This document shows positions 33,704 through 45,421 of a stretch of DNA of 64,000 nt, one piece after another; position 1 is the first letter of the stretch, and each line of letters begins with the position of its first letter. The DNA is taken from positions 366,192 through 430,191 of the forward strand of contig NQMI01000015.1 in the NCBI GenBank assembly GCA_002270565.1. Reading direction: 5' to 3'. The DNA is from Stenocarpella maydis. Taxonomy: Eukaryota > Ascomycota > Sordariomycetes > Diaporthales > Diaporthaceae. Position numbers and translations under genes: made by a program. The notes under the pieces are model-generated. The model searched no databases, was not told where the DNA came from, and saw only the letters and a list, made by a program, of their open reading frames with translations.

Positions 33704-34727
33704 CTCAGCGAACGGTACTGCTCACAATGCCTTCCGTACCTTCGGGCTGCTCGATGCACGGCATTGGTGATATACGGCGTGTGTCGAGGTTCGGCATTGA
33801 GATTAAGCCATAGGAGCCATAGGCTGCCTTCGGCCTCTGGTGATCTCGTCGTCTTTGGTACCAATGTGGGTGCCCTTGTGGATTAGGCCGCGGGACCACA
33901 ACTCCTCGTTGCTGATGTACAGTGACAAATTTGAATTCCTTGGGTCGATACTTCGGGTCACGGAATTTAAAGAACAGTGTATAGTACTGTACACTCGCGT
34001 ACGGAGTAGTCTACTCGGAGCCACATGGATCTAGTAGGCTAGATAATAAAACAGCTGTGCTTTTCTCCAAAGTGTGGAGGGGTGGGGTTGTCCTACATAT
34101 TCTGCCCGAAATACCAGAAAGAATATATCAATTCATTGCAAGCTCCAACCTGCCGTCAGCGTTGATTCTAGCGTGTTTTTGATATACCTAGCTCGGCACA
34201 TAGTACGCTCTGCTGGGCAATCAACCCTGACCCTGCTCAGGGTAGACTCGAACCTGGTGAAGTGTACACTACGGTGTACTCCGTAGTGTACACTTCGGTC
34301 CAACGGTCCTACCCCTGGTCTAGATCCAAATAAGAAGTTGGCTAACCGCATGGGGCAGTCCTTACTCACGATGCAGGCACATCAACGGCCCTTGGTGGCT
34401 TGATGGTAGTAAAAATTGTGGTTGAGCATTTCGACAAAACGCCTTGGCTCACGCGGCCCCGACAAAAATATTCTACATCATTCAGAATGGCGACGGCTCA
34501 GACAGGCGCTCATCACCGCGGGTCCATACCGTGACCACCCGACACATTCCCTTGTTCTTCCCTTCAGGCAGGCTGACAGCCACATCTTGCTGATTGGCTT
34601 CAGTAATACAGATCCAGTCAGATAAGCCGCCAGTCACGTCTCGCCTCCGTCACCGCCCTCCTCCGCTTTCTCCTTCCTTGCCGTCGTCCTCTCGAACACT
34701 CCAGTCGACCCCTCGGGCCGAGTTCCG

Positions 34728-35975
34728 ATGAGGGCATCCGGCAGCTTGCTGCCTCCTACGAGCAGCCTCCCAAAGCTGCGCTGCTCCTGCCCAGAGGGCT
34801 CGACCCTGGACAGTATCGACCGCGCCCTTCATCATCTCCGCGACATCTACTGCCCTCTGCCGCGAGCTGCCGCCTTCAGGAAGCCGTCGCTTCTTCCCGG
34901 CCAACCGCCCGGCTCCATAATATCCCGCCCAAGTAGCGGTGTGTCGACGCCCCGGCCCCTCGATTCCGGCTACGCCTCGGGCGACGAACAGGAACCCGAC
35001 TCGTGCGATGCCGTCACGGACCGAGACCACGTCGCCGAGCTCCGCCAAGACCCATACGAGCGCCAGTTCGCCGTCCGCTGGCTGACCACCCTGATCTCGC
35101 GCGCGGCCGAGCTGCTGCCGCACGCCGACGAGGACGACCAGCAGAGGCTCGCCGACGACGCTTCGTATATACTGGCCTCGTTCAGCAGCGCGACGGGCGC
35201 GGACGATGACGAGGGCGCGGGCGAGATCGAGAGGGTGTTCTGCTTCGCGCGGGCTGGCGCCGGGAACGACTGGATCGAGGTGCGACTGACGGACGGCACG
35301 CCGGCCACGGGGGCGGACCACACGGACGTGGGCCTGCAGAGCTGGGGCGCGTCCATCGTGGTCTCGGACCTGATGTGCTCGTCCCCGGAGAGGTTCGGCC
35401 TCCAGAGGCTAGGCCGGGAGCCGCGCGTGGTGGAGCTGGGCGCCGGCACGGGCCTGGTGGGCATCACCATGGCCAAGCTGCTGCCCCAGCTCGGCGTGCC
35501 CGGCGCGACGGTCGTCGCCACCGACTACCACCCCGCCGTGCTCGAGAATCTGCATAACAACGTTGCTGCAAACTTCGCCGGATGCCACAAGTTGCCTGTC
35601 GAGACCTGCCTGCTCGACTGGTCCAGCCCTTGTCTTGACCCGCCTCTTCACGTCCCCGCCGACATGCTCATCGCGACAGACGTGGTTTACGCCCCGGAGC
35701 ATGCGGCGTGGCTGCGCGACTGCGCGGCGAAGCTGCTTGCTCGGGATGGCGTCTTCTGGCTGGTCGCGTCGGTCAGGCCAAATGGCCGGTTCGAGGGCGT
35801 CACCGATACGGTCGAGGCATCCTTTGCCGACGTCAAGGACTGTCCCTGGTCTGACGATGGGAAGATGGTGCTCCGGATTTTGGAAAAGGAGAGGCTCGAC
35901 AAGAGGAAGGGCGTCGGGCGAGGAGACGAGGTTGGGTACAAGGTGTTCCGGATCGGCTGGGCGGAGGCGGAATAG
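34728..35975 (+). CDS. Class I SAM-dependent methyltransferase, Methyltransf_16 / EEF2KMT-like
   Basis: Single exon, 415 residues. The N-terminal helical region contains DPYERQFAVRWLTTLISRA, resembling the fungal FAM86/EEF2KMT family. After a variable acidic loop come DVGLQSWGAS (about residue 201), motif I VVELGAGTGLVGI (about 234-246, SAM binding), VVATDYHPAVLENL (about 262) and ADMLIATDVVYAPEH (about 311, post-motif II). These are the hallmark of lysine methyltransferases acting on translation factors and similar proteins. Cytosolic; no signal peptide or membrane segment. It could modify elongation factor 2 (yeast Efm3 type), but the substrate is inferred only from family likeness. The C-terminus GYKVFRIGWAEAE is a normal ending. 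It is intact and is the last intact gene before the broken oxidase pair. Confidence 0.85.
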   Translation: MRASGSLLPPTSSLPKLRCSCPEGSTLDSIDRALHHLRDIYCPLPRAAAFRKPSLLPGQPPGSIISRPSSGVSTPRPLDSGYASGDEQEPDSCDAVTDRDHVAELRQDPYERQFAVRWLTTLISRAAELLPHADEDDQQRLADDASYILASFSSATGADDDEGAGEIERVFCFARAGAGNDWIEVRLTDGTPATGADHTDVGLQSWGASIVVSDLMCSSPERFGLQRLGREPRVVELGAGTGLVGITMAKLLPQLGVPGATVVATDYHPAVLENLHNNVAANFAGCHKLPVETCLLDWSSPCLDPPLHVPADMLIATDVVYAPEHAAWLRDCAAKLLARDGVFWLVASVRPNGRFEGVTDTVEASFADVKDCPWSDDGKMVLRILEKERLDKRKGVGRGDEVGYKVFRIGWAEAE

Positions 35976-36565
35976 ACAGGGAAGAAGGCTCACGACGAAA
36001 TGATAGACACGTGCAATATAGAAGCGATAGAGGTAGACATCGTGGATACCATAGATGATTAGACTCGCATTCCAGAATAGAGGAGGATAGGATTGGTGTA
36101 GAAGGCAAAGAGATGACTTTAGACTAGACTACTTAGAAATCCAAGTTGGAGTGAGGTCGCGTGTGCTCTCTGTGGTTGGTGGTCTGATTCTCCTCCACCT
36201 TGGCGCCTGCCCCCCCCCCCCCGAAACCCAACTGCTCCTCATCCCCCTTGCGCCAGACCCTCATGGAATGCCCTCCAATGCAACCCTCGTATACCCAGGC
36301 CGCTTCAGGGAGCAAGGCATTTTAGTCATCCATCACTTTTCTGAATATAGCTTGTCTGTTTGAGGCGGCACGTAGACACCTCGGTAACTATCCGAACTAA
36401 CCATGCGTGAGCTTGATATTCATGGCTGCCCTCAGTTACGGACATCATCCCCACCCCCGTTTAGTAAGCTCGAGAAAACAAGATTGTTACACTTGAGGCC
36501 TTGCGGCTCTCTTGTGTCTTTTCACCTAGCCGAGTCTTAAGGTTGTCACCAACAGCTCAACGAGA
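35976..36565. other. Intergenic region
   Basis: 3' flank of the methyltransferase gene, with a C homopolymer at 36209-36222. No gene seen. Confidence 0.6.
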
Positions 36566-39263
36566 CTAGCCGAAGACCCCATCATTCGCCGGCTCAAACT
36601 CCACATGCGGCCGAGCCTTAGCATACTCTGGCACATCGACCAAATTGTCGGCGCCGAGACCTTCTAGAATGGGAGCTGACATTCCCAGCTGATATAAGAG
36701 GGAAGAAGGCCAAGTCAGTAATTTGGGACGGACCATGCACCTGGGATACTGGACCAAGAGCAACTCACCGCAAACATCCTCAGCTTCACGGAATGCACCA
36801 TCGTCGCTACCCCAGAGGCGGCCCTGAACCGCACCACAGCCCAACCGAGAGGTGGCAGGTCGTGCACGATAGCCAGGCCGGCATCGTTGATGTTCAGGGG
36901 CCCGAAGCCCGTGCGGACCGCCTCGTTGACCGTGGCGTGCGGGAACGAGGCGCCACTGGCCGCCCCGAGGAACCAGTGCGGCTCGCCATGCTTGTACAGC
37001 GGGACCGTCTCGTTGAGCGTGTTCTCGATGATCAGGTCCACAACGGCCCCCGCCGGGACGCCGCCGATGACGGGCTTGTCAAACTCCCGGGGCGCCGCGG
37101 GCAAAGCTGAACAACACCGGGTTCATGGACGCGCGGAAGAGCTGCCAGGGCTTCTCGTTGAGGAAGTACACGGGCGCGTGCGCCTCCGTCTCGGACTTGT
37201 GCGACCCGGCGGTGAGGCGGAAGGTCAGGTCCGCGGCCGCCGGCACTGGGGAGGGAGGATAGGGGCGCAGCAAGTTGGCCTCGACCTCCTTGCAATGCGG
37301 GCGCACGGTCGAGTCCTTGAGGAGGCACACTTCTTCCTCGGACGGCTTTGCCTTGGGGAGCGCCATGGGCAGGACGTAGACAGGCTGCCGTTTCCCCTGT
37401 TGGCACGTCAAGGCAAATATCAGACTTATGATCCATGTGATGAGATGGGGGAAGGAGCATCACCCACGGGATATCTCAGGATGGCGTAGCCTTGCAGGTT
37501 CTGCAGCACGCTGGTGGAAGATATCCTGATGGCGTATTCGTCGGCAGCAGAATCAGTCTTCACGAGCACGGTGATTCTCGCCGCGCTTGGGATGTATGCA
37601 ACCTGATCAAGGCCGCCACTTCGCGTCAGCCACATATTTCGGCTGGCCTAGATTCAGAGACCATGGACGCAATGTCGATGGATGGGACGGCAGCGCAAGT
37701 CGCATAGGGGACCTTGTCGCAGCAGGACTTACATGAGTACTGTAAGGCTCCACAAAGCCCCCATCGTTGGCGACCACCACCATCTCGTGGCCATCAATGG
37801 CGACCTTGACAGAATGCTCGAACCCCTTATTGAGAAGGTTAAACATAAGATATTTATGACCATCTGTGTCGATGACCTGGGGAAATAGAGCTCCCGTCAG
37901 CCCACGTGCGGCCAAAGTCTTCAGAGATGAACTTTGTGGAACCTACCTCGTAGTCGGAATTGCTCGGTGAACACTGCTCTTGGGCCAGCCCCCCGGGCTA
38001 GATGCAGCCTTTCCCGTCTAGATCTCGCCCATTGAGCTTCTCGAAGCCCGGCTGGCGACAATGAACTCGACCCTTCCCTGTCACGTAATTCAGAGTATTA
38101 GCCAGCTGGACAGATGACTTCTAAAGTTCGCTGACTCAAGACACTCGATGCCATACCATTGACGATTAAAGAGTCATAGCAGTAGAACTCCGACCCCTCC
38201 GCCCTCATCCGCAGAAGCTTCTAGCCCGTATCACGGTGCTGGTGATTTTTGATCACCAAGTGTCGAACGTTGCGCTCGGCCTCCTGGATATGGCGCAGCT
38301 CAAGCGGGTCAGATGTGATTAGGTGGTAAGGACGCTTTCTTGAGGGGCTTGGTGACACATAGACGGAGCCGTACAACCCCTAGTCATACGGGTCAGACCG
38401 TATATCCTCAAGCCGTCCTACAAATGCCAAAGACGACTCACATCAACGGAGCCGGCTGTTGTGTGCTCGGCATACCAGTTCAGACCCCATCTTCCTGTAG
38501 TGTCGTAAACTGTGGAGTAGTTACCTCTGGGCAGAGTTGGGTAATATTTGGGAGTGGTTGGCAGGTGTCTTCGGTCAACAAGAGAGGGAAGCCCGAGCCT
38601 TACCTGGGCCAGTCCGGGGGTTCCGTCATTCCAGGGCCCATATATGTGACAGGGATTTAGTACCATAACGTCTTTGGCGATCGGGTGGACCAGCTTCCTT
38701 ACTCTGCAGATTGACGATATGCCATGCCAGACCTGAGCCGTCAGCTTCAGCTAAGGAAGGGATAAAACTCTCGACGCCCACACTCCCACAAATTGGAGAC
38801 GTACCAATGAATCGAAGATTGTGCGTAAAGGTCATTGTGGACATACAGTTCGACAATGTCGCCTTCTTCGGCGTATAATTTTGGACATGGCCTCTGTCCA
38901 TTGCATACGAGCATTGGACGCCATCGACCTCCATCTCAGTACCGACAGGTCAGCTGTAGCAACAGCAAGACCAGGCCTTGATATTAAGGGAAGAGAATAT
39001 CCAGAACCTGGATTCATCCAGCGTGTTCCCGTTTGTAGGTTGTATGAGCGGACAAGCCGTTCCCCTGAGCCTGCCTTACTGCTGTCGACAAGTGGTACAG
39101 ACAGTCCAGTTGGTACTCCATGGTACCAGAGTTCGAACACCAATAGGATGACCACAACCGAGAATACATGGAGTATTTTGATTGCAATGAAACGTCTTGG
39201 GGCCTTTGATGCGGCAAAAATTTGCGAGTGCAGGCTGGGCTTCATAACTTCTTTGGGAGCCAT
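36566..39263 (-). pseudogene. Multicopper oxidase (Abr1/brown-type laccase-like), multiply broken
   Basis: Reading on the minus strand: an N-terminal anchor from 39263 (IAIKILHVFSVVVILLVFEL), then VRSYNLQTGTRWMNP, DGGRWRPMLVCNGQ, EEGDIVELYVHND and SSIHW. Next are GPWNDGTPGLAQ and GLNWYAEHTTAGSVD, then the middle domain (NLLNKGFEHSVKVAIDGHEM, ISSTSVLQNLQGYAILRYP), then ASMNPVLFSFA, PREFDKPVIGGVPAGA, VPLYKHGEPHWFLGAA and LAIVHDLPPLGWAVVRF. The stop is at 36566. Introns with good borders are visible, e.g. 36689-36768. Breaks: an in-frame TGA before DGGRWRP, an in-frame TAG at 38221-38223, and a frameshift at about 37090 inside FSFA/PREFDK. The type 1 copper Cys is also missing: the third-domain motif reads MVHSVKLR where HC-x is expected. 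The order is that of conidial-pigment-type oxidases; it cannot be active. Confidence 0.82.
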
Positions 39264-39773
39264 CTCTTTTGCTCGTAAAGGAGGTTGAGGCAGTCTAGAC
39301 CGTCGCAGAGGGGCAAGACCCGGATAAGTCGAACAGAAGTCAAGGCTGTTTTTGTGACGGGGACTTCGGGGTATGCCAGAGAATCACGGAAAGATCATGA
39401 AACCCCGTTGATCCCGGCTGATCACCTACCCCAGGTCAGGGGCAACCACACGGCCTTGTGGCGGAGACTCCATAATCTCGTCATTGTGGGTGAGTGCTCG
39501 GGTGCCGCTGAGAGGTGCTGTGGATCCAAGGAAGCCAAGGCGGGCCTACTATCCGAAGTCCTTCGACGGTGTAACTTCGCAAGTCGGGAGAAAAGATGAA
39601 TAAAAGAGGGCACACATATTACGCCGTACCACACCAAGACCGTCCACAATTCATAACACCCTCAAGTTTAGACCTCTATATCTTTATTTCCCCCAACTTT
39701 CTTGCCAAGTTCAATGGCAGCTGGGTCGGCGGTAACTGCCCAGTCCGCCAGTTAGTATAAAAAACAAGCCGCC
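39264..39773. other. Upstream region of the leftward oxidase pseudogene
   Basis: Normal GC. Short ORFs at 39285-39649 on both strands show no motif. It ends at the CCGCC target duplication of the solo LTR. Confidence 0.5.
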
Positions 39774-40509
39774 TGTTAGATATATTTATTACTCTACGGC
39801 TACAAGCAGACCTGGTAGGTAATAAAGGAGGGCTACTATGAGTTCATCTTTTAAGACTAGAATATAAGTAAATATTACTTCAGGTTAAGAATATTAAAGA
39901 AACTAAGTTTTCTTTGTATGTTGCTAGCCCTCTTTAGGATAAGCATTAAACCTCCCTGGGCGACAGTCTGAGCCTTTACTTACATTGGGGGTTGCCCTTT
40001 GGCATGCCGGGCTCGGACTTCTTTACCAGATTTTATCAGTCTAGAGGGGAGTACTACGTGACCTGAACTTGTAAGGGGTGCTCATGGTTATACTTGCGTT
40101 ACATGGTAAAAATTTCCCACCCACCCCAGTGCTGGATTTGTTCCAAGTTTGATACCTAAGTAGGTAACACATATGCTGGGAATAAGTAATGGTTTCCTTC
40201 TTACCCTCCACTTCCCTCCGGAGCTCCTTCCTCCCAGAGGACTCGTTCCTCTCTAGAGCCTAGAGTACTCGTCGTAAGTGCTTCGGGTTCCCTTGCCTGC
40301 GCTTATCCATGGTTTGGTTTAAGAGAGCCCTGCTACGGTACCCACCTGGCCCGCTATATAAACGCCTGCACTATGCCCATGGACCATAGATACTTAGCTC
40401 TTCTCTCTTCGCGCAACAACTAAGTTATTTCCTCGTACATCTAGCTAAGCTGTAACAAGCTCTCCCATCTCGTGTAGGTCATAAAATCACTTGAAGCCTG
40501 CTTTACTCA
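39774..40509 (+). mobile_element. Solo LTR with CCGCC target duplications between the two oxidase genes
   Basis: It starts TGTTAGATAT and ends TTTACTCA, a proper TG...CA. It is flanked by CCGCC at 39769-39773 and 40510-40514. Length is 736 bases. It holds a TATA box (40355-40362) about 150 bases before the right end. No related copy or internal sequence was seen in this window, and it is not RIPed. It occupies the shared promoter region of the two divergent oxidase pseudogenes. Its orientation is inferred from the TATA box. Confidence 0.8.
40355..40362 (+). promoter_or_regulatory. TATA box in the solo LTR
   Basis: CCGCTATATAAACGCC lies in GC-balanced sequence inside the LTR, pointing toward the rightward oxidase pseudogene. 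Confidence 0.45.
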
Positions 40510-40742
40510 CCGCCTGGAAGATCGGTACTTTTAGAGCTGATATAGGGCTTGGCTACGCGTGGTCTGCTGGTACTGGGTACCAGAAATAAGATTCAGCTAT
40601 TAACCAGTGCTGCATCTATGCGGGCCTCCTCTAGAGCTGGGGTACTTACAAGTCACGAATGGATGAAAAGCTGAGTCCCACTGTACGATCGATGCGGTAA
40701 AAGTCCGTTTGTGTCTCTTTCCCTGAATCAAACAACTCAGAT

Positions 40743-42488
40743 ATGGACAAAATGGCTGGACAAAAACGCGTCCTGATTTTCCTGCTCCCATTTCTATTTG
40801 CGGTGGTACAATGCCAGATGAAACGTTCCTACAACTTCACAGTCACAAATGTTAACTGGGGATGGACATGGCAGGCCCGTGTTTGCCATTAATGGCCAAT
40901 CCCCTGGTCCCTGATTGAGTCTGATGAAGGTGATGAGATAGAGGTCTTCCTCGACAGCCAGCTCGCTTTCGAGACAAGTATGCACTGGTAAGCTTTAAAT
41001 TGTCCTTTTCCCCCCAGGAATCCATAATGACCACCTTGCCGCACAGGCATGGCGTCTACCAAGTTGACAGACCATGGAATGATGGCGTTCCAGGTGTGAC
41101 TCAGTACTCCATTCAGCCTAGAGACAACTACACCTATCGGTTCACCGTCCAGCAGCATTATGGAACGTACTTCTATCACGGCCATTTCGGTCCGGCGTTC
41201 GCAGATGGAATGCGTGGCCCCATCTGGATTCGCCCAGCAGCGTGGCGCCCACGCCCCTACGAGCTGATATCAAACTCAAGACGTGATGTTCAGGGTATGA
41301 TGAAGGCGGAAAAGAACCCTTACCATGTTGTCATCAGCGATTGGAACGCCGAGCCAATGGACATCCTCCTCATGATGTACAGAGACACTGGCATTGTGCC
41401 ATGGTGTAGCAATTCTATCATTCTCAACGACAAAAGCAGGACCTTTTGCCACCCTCCGGAGCTCATCGAGTCGGTTGGTGGGCCGGGACGGAACTCTTTG
41501 GGTTGCAAGATGCAGCTCAATCAGGACATTTACGCTAACGAGCAGACCTGCGAGGAGACCTTCACGCCGCTGGAGGTGTTCCAGGCAGCTGAGGGTCATG
41601 AGTGGATGTGGATTAACTTTGTCCATTCCGGTGCACACCACGAGCTTCAGATCAGTATTAATAAGCACGAGTTCTATGTCGTTGCTGCTGACAGGGAGTT
41701 TGTCCATCCACAAAAGATTCATGCGGCAAATTGTAACCTCGGTGAGCGCATCAGGTCAGTGAACATTGGGAAGCCGTCCGGAAGGTGTGATCTGACACAT
41801 CCTCTAGCATTCTGGTACGACTAGATCAGAAGCCAGGAAATTACGCCATTCGGGTCACCTCGCTGCGTGTCGAACAGATCATCCAAGGAATCGGTATCCT
41901 GAGATATGCCAGAGATCAACAAAGACCAGATGAGGGTACATCCGGTATCGACGGCGTCCCAAATACCAGACCATGGGTCCATCTCAACGGCAGCTTTGTG
42001 GATTCCTCCCTGGTTTGCCATGGACGAGACCAAGCTCAGGCCCTTTCCTGCACGCCCTCCTCCACCTACCTCTGACAGTACCCTCAAGTTCTTTTTCAAC
42101 ATGAACAGGCACCAGCTCCTGGGCGCTCAACATCGGTCCCCATCAGGCCTTCCGCCGACAGCTCCCACCGCTGCTGTGGGATGATGAGTCCTGTGGGGAG
42201 ACCACATACAGCCAGGGCTCTCTCCGCAATGGCTCTGTCGTCAACATCATCTTCGAGAACGGAGCCAACATCACCACGCGGCACCCGTTTCACAAGCACA
42301 ATAACAAGGCTTTCATCATCGGGACCGGGACAGGCGGGTTCCCCTGGGCCAGCGTCGAAGAGGCCATCCGATTCGGCGGTCAGGCCGGAAATTTCAACCT
42401 CAAGGATCCTCCACTTCGGGATGGGTGCCGTTTGGGCAACCAGACGGGCGACTGGACCGTGATACGATACGACATCGCCTTCCCAGCG
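40743..42488 (+). pseudogene. Second multicopper oxidase (laccase/ascorbate-oxidase-like), broken and truncated
   Basis: The Met at 40743 starts a signal peptide (RVLIFLLPFLFAVVQC). It is followed by SYNFTVTNVNW, then out of frame VFAINGQSPGP, then back in frame LIESDEGDEIEVFLD. An intron (40988-41046) joins TSMHW to HGVYQVDRPWNDGVPG. A long intact exon follows with YGTYFYHGHFGPAFADG, and a second intron (GTCAGT...TCTAG, near 41756-41806). Then come VRLDQKPGNYAIRVTS, PRPWVHLNGSF-like sequence and the third-domain motif RHPFHKHNNKAFIIGTG up to RYDIAFPAAS. Frameshifts lie near 40860, 40912, 42017 and 42110. The coding stops where RIPed Ty3/gypsy sequence begins (about 42489), so the essential HCH-type 1 copper motif is lost. 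Domain 1 keeps its copper His residues, so decay looks recent. Confidence 0.85.
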
Positions 42489-44099
42489 GCGAGCATATAT
42501 AGCTACTAAGGCATTACTATAACTAATAAAAGGATTTAAAGAAACTACTAAATTCCTAGCCTTAGAAAGAAAGTTAAAACCATTTTTTAGTAAATATAAC
42601 TTATATAATAAAAATAAAGCCTCTAAATATATACTATATAAACTATTAAAGCCCCTACTAGTACCTATAACTATATAGTTATCCATTAATCTAAACTTTA
42701 TTATCAAGCTACCTCTCTTATAAGAATCCTTAACTAGGGTAATATATAATAACATCTTAGTAATAGTTTGCAGATTAAGTAAGTATGCATACTTTATACT
42801 CTATAAGAAAGCCAGCATAATAGAAGAACTTATATATATATTCTTATAAATTAATATAAGTAATTATAGAATGCTATGTAAAATTATTTTAAATAAAGAT
42901 AAGCTCTTTATATTAAACTTCTAGAAGTTACTAATAAAATAACTTAAAGCAAAATTCAAGCTTTTAATAATAGCACATCTATAAACAGATAGATAGATAG
43001 AATAAATTAACCAGATTATAGAAAAATACCTTTAATACTATATTAACTAATTATAGGATAATTAGGTTAAGTTACTACTACTAGCATAATTCACCTATAA
43101 CAGCGCAACCTCTAGTACAACTAAACAGTTACCTTCTTTTACACTCTATAAATATAAGCCTCAGGCATATTACAATTTACTACTAGATACTATATTTATA
43201 GAATTAGCAGAATAAAAAGTAATACGAATTAGATAAATCCAATAAGATATTTAGGAAGAACTTTCTTTTATATAAAAATAAATAATAAAATATATAAGCT
43301 AGAAAAGAATTATGGGATTAATTCTTAAGAAGGAAAATAAAGTCTACTTCATATAATAAAATATTAAAACCAATCAATCAAATAATAAACTTAACTATAA
43401 GAAAATCAGCTCTTTTAAAATTTTAAAGAAACTCTTAAATACTAACTATGAACTTTTATTACCTTAAAGAATAAGATAATACCCAGTTTTTTATATTTTA
43501 TTTTTAGAACTAATACTTACAAATATAAAACTTGAAATATAAATTAAGAATATTGATAAGTATAATAAGGAATATAAAGTAAAAATAATTATAAATTCTA
43601 AATAATACTAAGGCACTATAAAGTAACTTATTAAATAAAAAGGCTATAACTCTAGTAAGAATATATAGGAACTGGTAGTAAACCTAATACACTATTATAA
43701 TAAACTCTAGCGCTACTATACACAATCTACAGCAGACCAACCCCTAGGAACCAGAAACCCAGCTAAAAGCCCTATATATAAGGAACTATAATAAACTAAT
43801 GCTATAATGAAACTATATAATAAACCCCAGCTCTCACTACAGCTGAAAAAATAAAAGTAACCAATAGGAGACTAGTAACGGCGCTAACAGCTAAGAACCA
43901 TTACTAGTCACACCCTTAGGAAAAACGTAACAATACTAGTCACTCCTCCCAAACCAATACCCTAGCTACCAGTCATATTTATAAACCACCTTAATAATTA
44001 CTAATTAAGGAAAACAAGGAACAAATGAATACTATATAACTAATTAGCAAGGGACTAGCAGGAATTAGGACTAGTTAAATAGGATAATGCAAACCTCTA

Positions 44100-44800
44100 T
44101 ACCTAGTAATAGATCTTAAGCACACCCCCATTATTACTAGTACCCATAAATTTAAACTAACCAATACCCTCATTTATTAAAGAACTCTAATTAAAAATAC
44201 TAACTTCACCCTTAGAGCGCAACCATACCTTCTGCGCCACTATTCTACTAGCCTCTTCTATAGAACTCCTCTATATAGCCTTAACAGATTGCTTAGCAAT
44301 CTATATATACTTAGCTTTAACCTCCTCCTTCTCAATATACTCTAACTCCTTCACTATATTAATGCCTTAATAAACTATATGTATTATCTTATTATACTAT
44401 ATCTGCTTCTAGTTATAAAGATATAGAATCTTTATATTTAATTATTAAGCCTCTTCCATAATAGCGTCTAAGTCTTCTTCTAACAAATGATATTTCTAAG
44501 TAATCTTATTTAGTTAATTAGGGGTAAGACCCTAGATATTATAGTTTAATAGATTAAGATAAATATAGGTCTAATAGCAAGTAGACTCTAAATTAGCAAC
44601 CTTATAATTCTTAATTATGTTATATTCTTTGCAGTAAGAATAAAGTATAAATTAATACTGCCCCTTAAAGTAATAGCAGCTAAGATAGTAGTTTTAAACT
44701 TAGCAATAGAAAATAACTTTACTAAATAAGATTTTATAACTTTACCAAATATAATAAATTAAGAAGGTATAAATAGAAATAAGGATAAACTCAAAATACT
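44100..44800 (-). pseudogene. Antisense ORF relic between chromodomain and 3' LTR (gypsy copy 1)
   Basis: The minus strand carries the counterpart of the plus-strand ORF at 52590-53250. The segment reading EASRIVAQKVWLRSKGEVSIFN matches EASEIVVQEAWLHSKGKVRVFN there. It is heavily RIPed. Its orientation is opposite to the integrase of the same element. Confidence 0.6.
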
Positions 44801-45187
44801 TATAGGAATGCCTTTAAGAATAAAGGAAGTAAGAAGGGAGATAGTATTATAAACACACACCTATTAGCTGCTAACTACCGCAAATGACAATCCTAGGCAG
44901 CCACATTAGAGACCCAGGAACATTTCCCCACCTAAGTTCAATAGTAACGCACCAGATAACCAGGATTAGAGTCAGGAACCTACTACAATTAATAGAATTA
45001 CTATTAATTCCATTAAGCAACACTTAATTCATAAAATCACTATTAATTCCATTAACTATAAATAAAGAATCGGAATATATAAGGATATAGTCATTACTAC
45101 AGTAGATAGCTCTTATAAAATAGATTCTTCAGTTATTAATCTAAGTATTCAGTCCTGTTAAACGGAACCGCTCAGCAGGGCGTTGGC

Positions 45188-45259
45188 ACTTCGTGCAAGG
45201 AGTTACCCTAGACTTCGTGCAAGCAGTTACCCTAGACTTCTTGCAAGGAGTTACCCTAG
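45188..45259 (+). repeat. 24-base tandem repeat, three copies
   Basis: Units start at 45188, 45212 and 45236, each of the form ACTTCGTGCAAGGAGTTACC plus CTAG, with one or two substitutions. Absent from the otherwise matching solo LTR at 13319-13807. Confidence 0.95.
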
Positions 45260-45421
45260 ACTTGCGAGTCAGGCGATTTTCGCTAAGTACGCCCAGTGCG
45301 TGCGCGACGCAAGATGAGTTTGGTGGCCGTGAGTCGATTATTTTGGCCTGCATTTGCACCTTAATTCAGACCTCTGCATTACCCTTATTTCTTACCCAAA
45401 AAGTATATAACTTAGTGCATT

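Larger units (their letters stand above)
29400..34727. other. Gene-poor stretch with microsatellites
   Basis: Normal GC and not RIPed. 29869-29925 is an imperfect GTT/TTG repeat. 29970-29995 and 30144-30165 carry TGAT/ATCA repeats. 30282-30345 is a T/C-rich tract. 30358-30391 is a CA repeat followed by a C run. 31176-31198 is a C then A run. Many overlapping short ORFs on both strands have no motif. 34250-34300 carries an inverted AGTGTACACT-type palindrome (CACTACGGTG, then CCGTAGTG). Only the repeat-bearing ORF pair at 32707-33703 merits separate mention. Confidence 0.5.

Noticed and set aside
36566..42488. A secondary-metabolite (pigment) gene cluster around the oxidases
   Set aside because: No polyketide synthase, terpene cyclase, P450 or transporter gene is present; the neighbours are a housekeeping-type methyltransferase and transposons.
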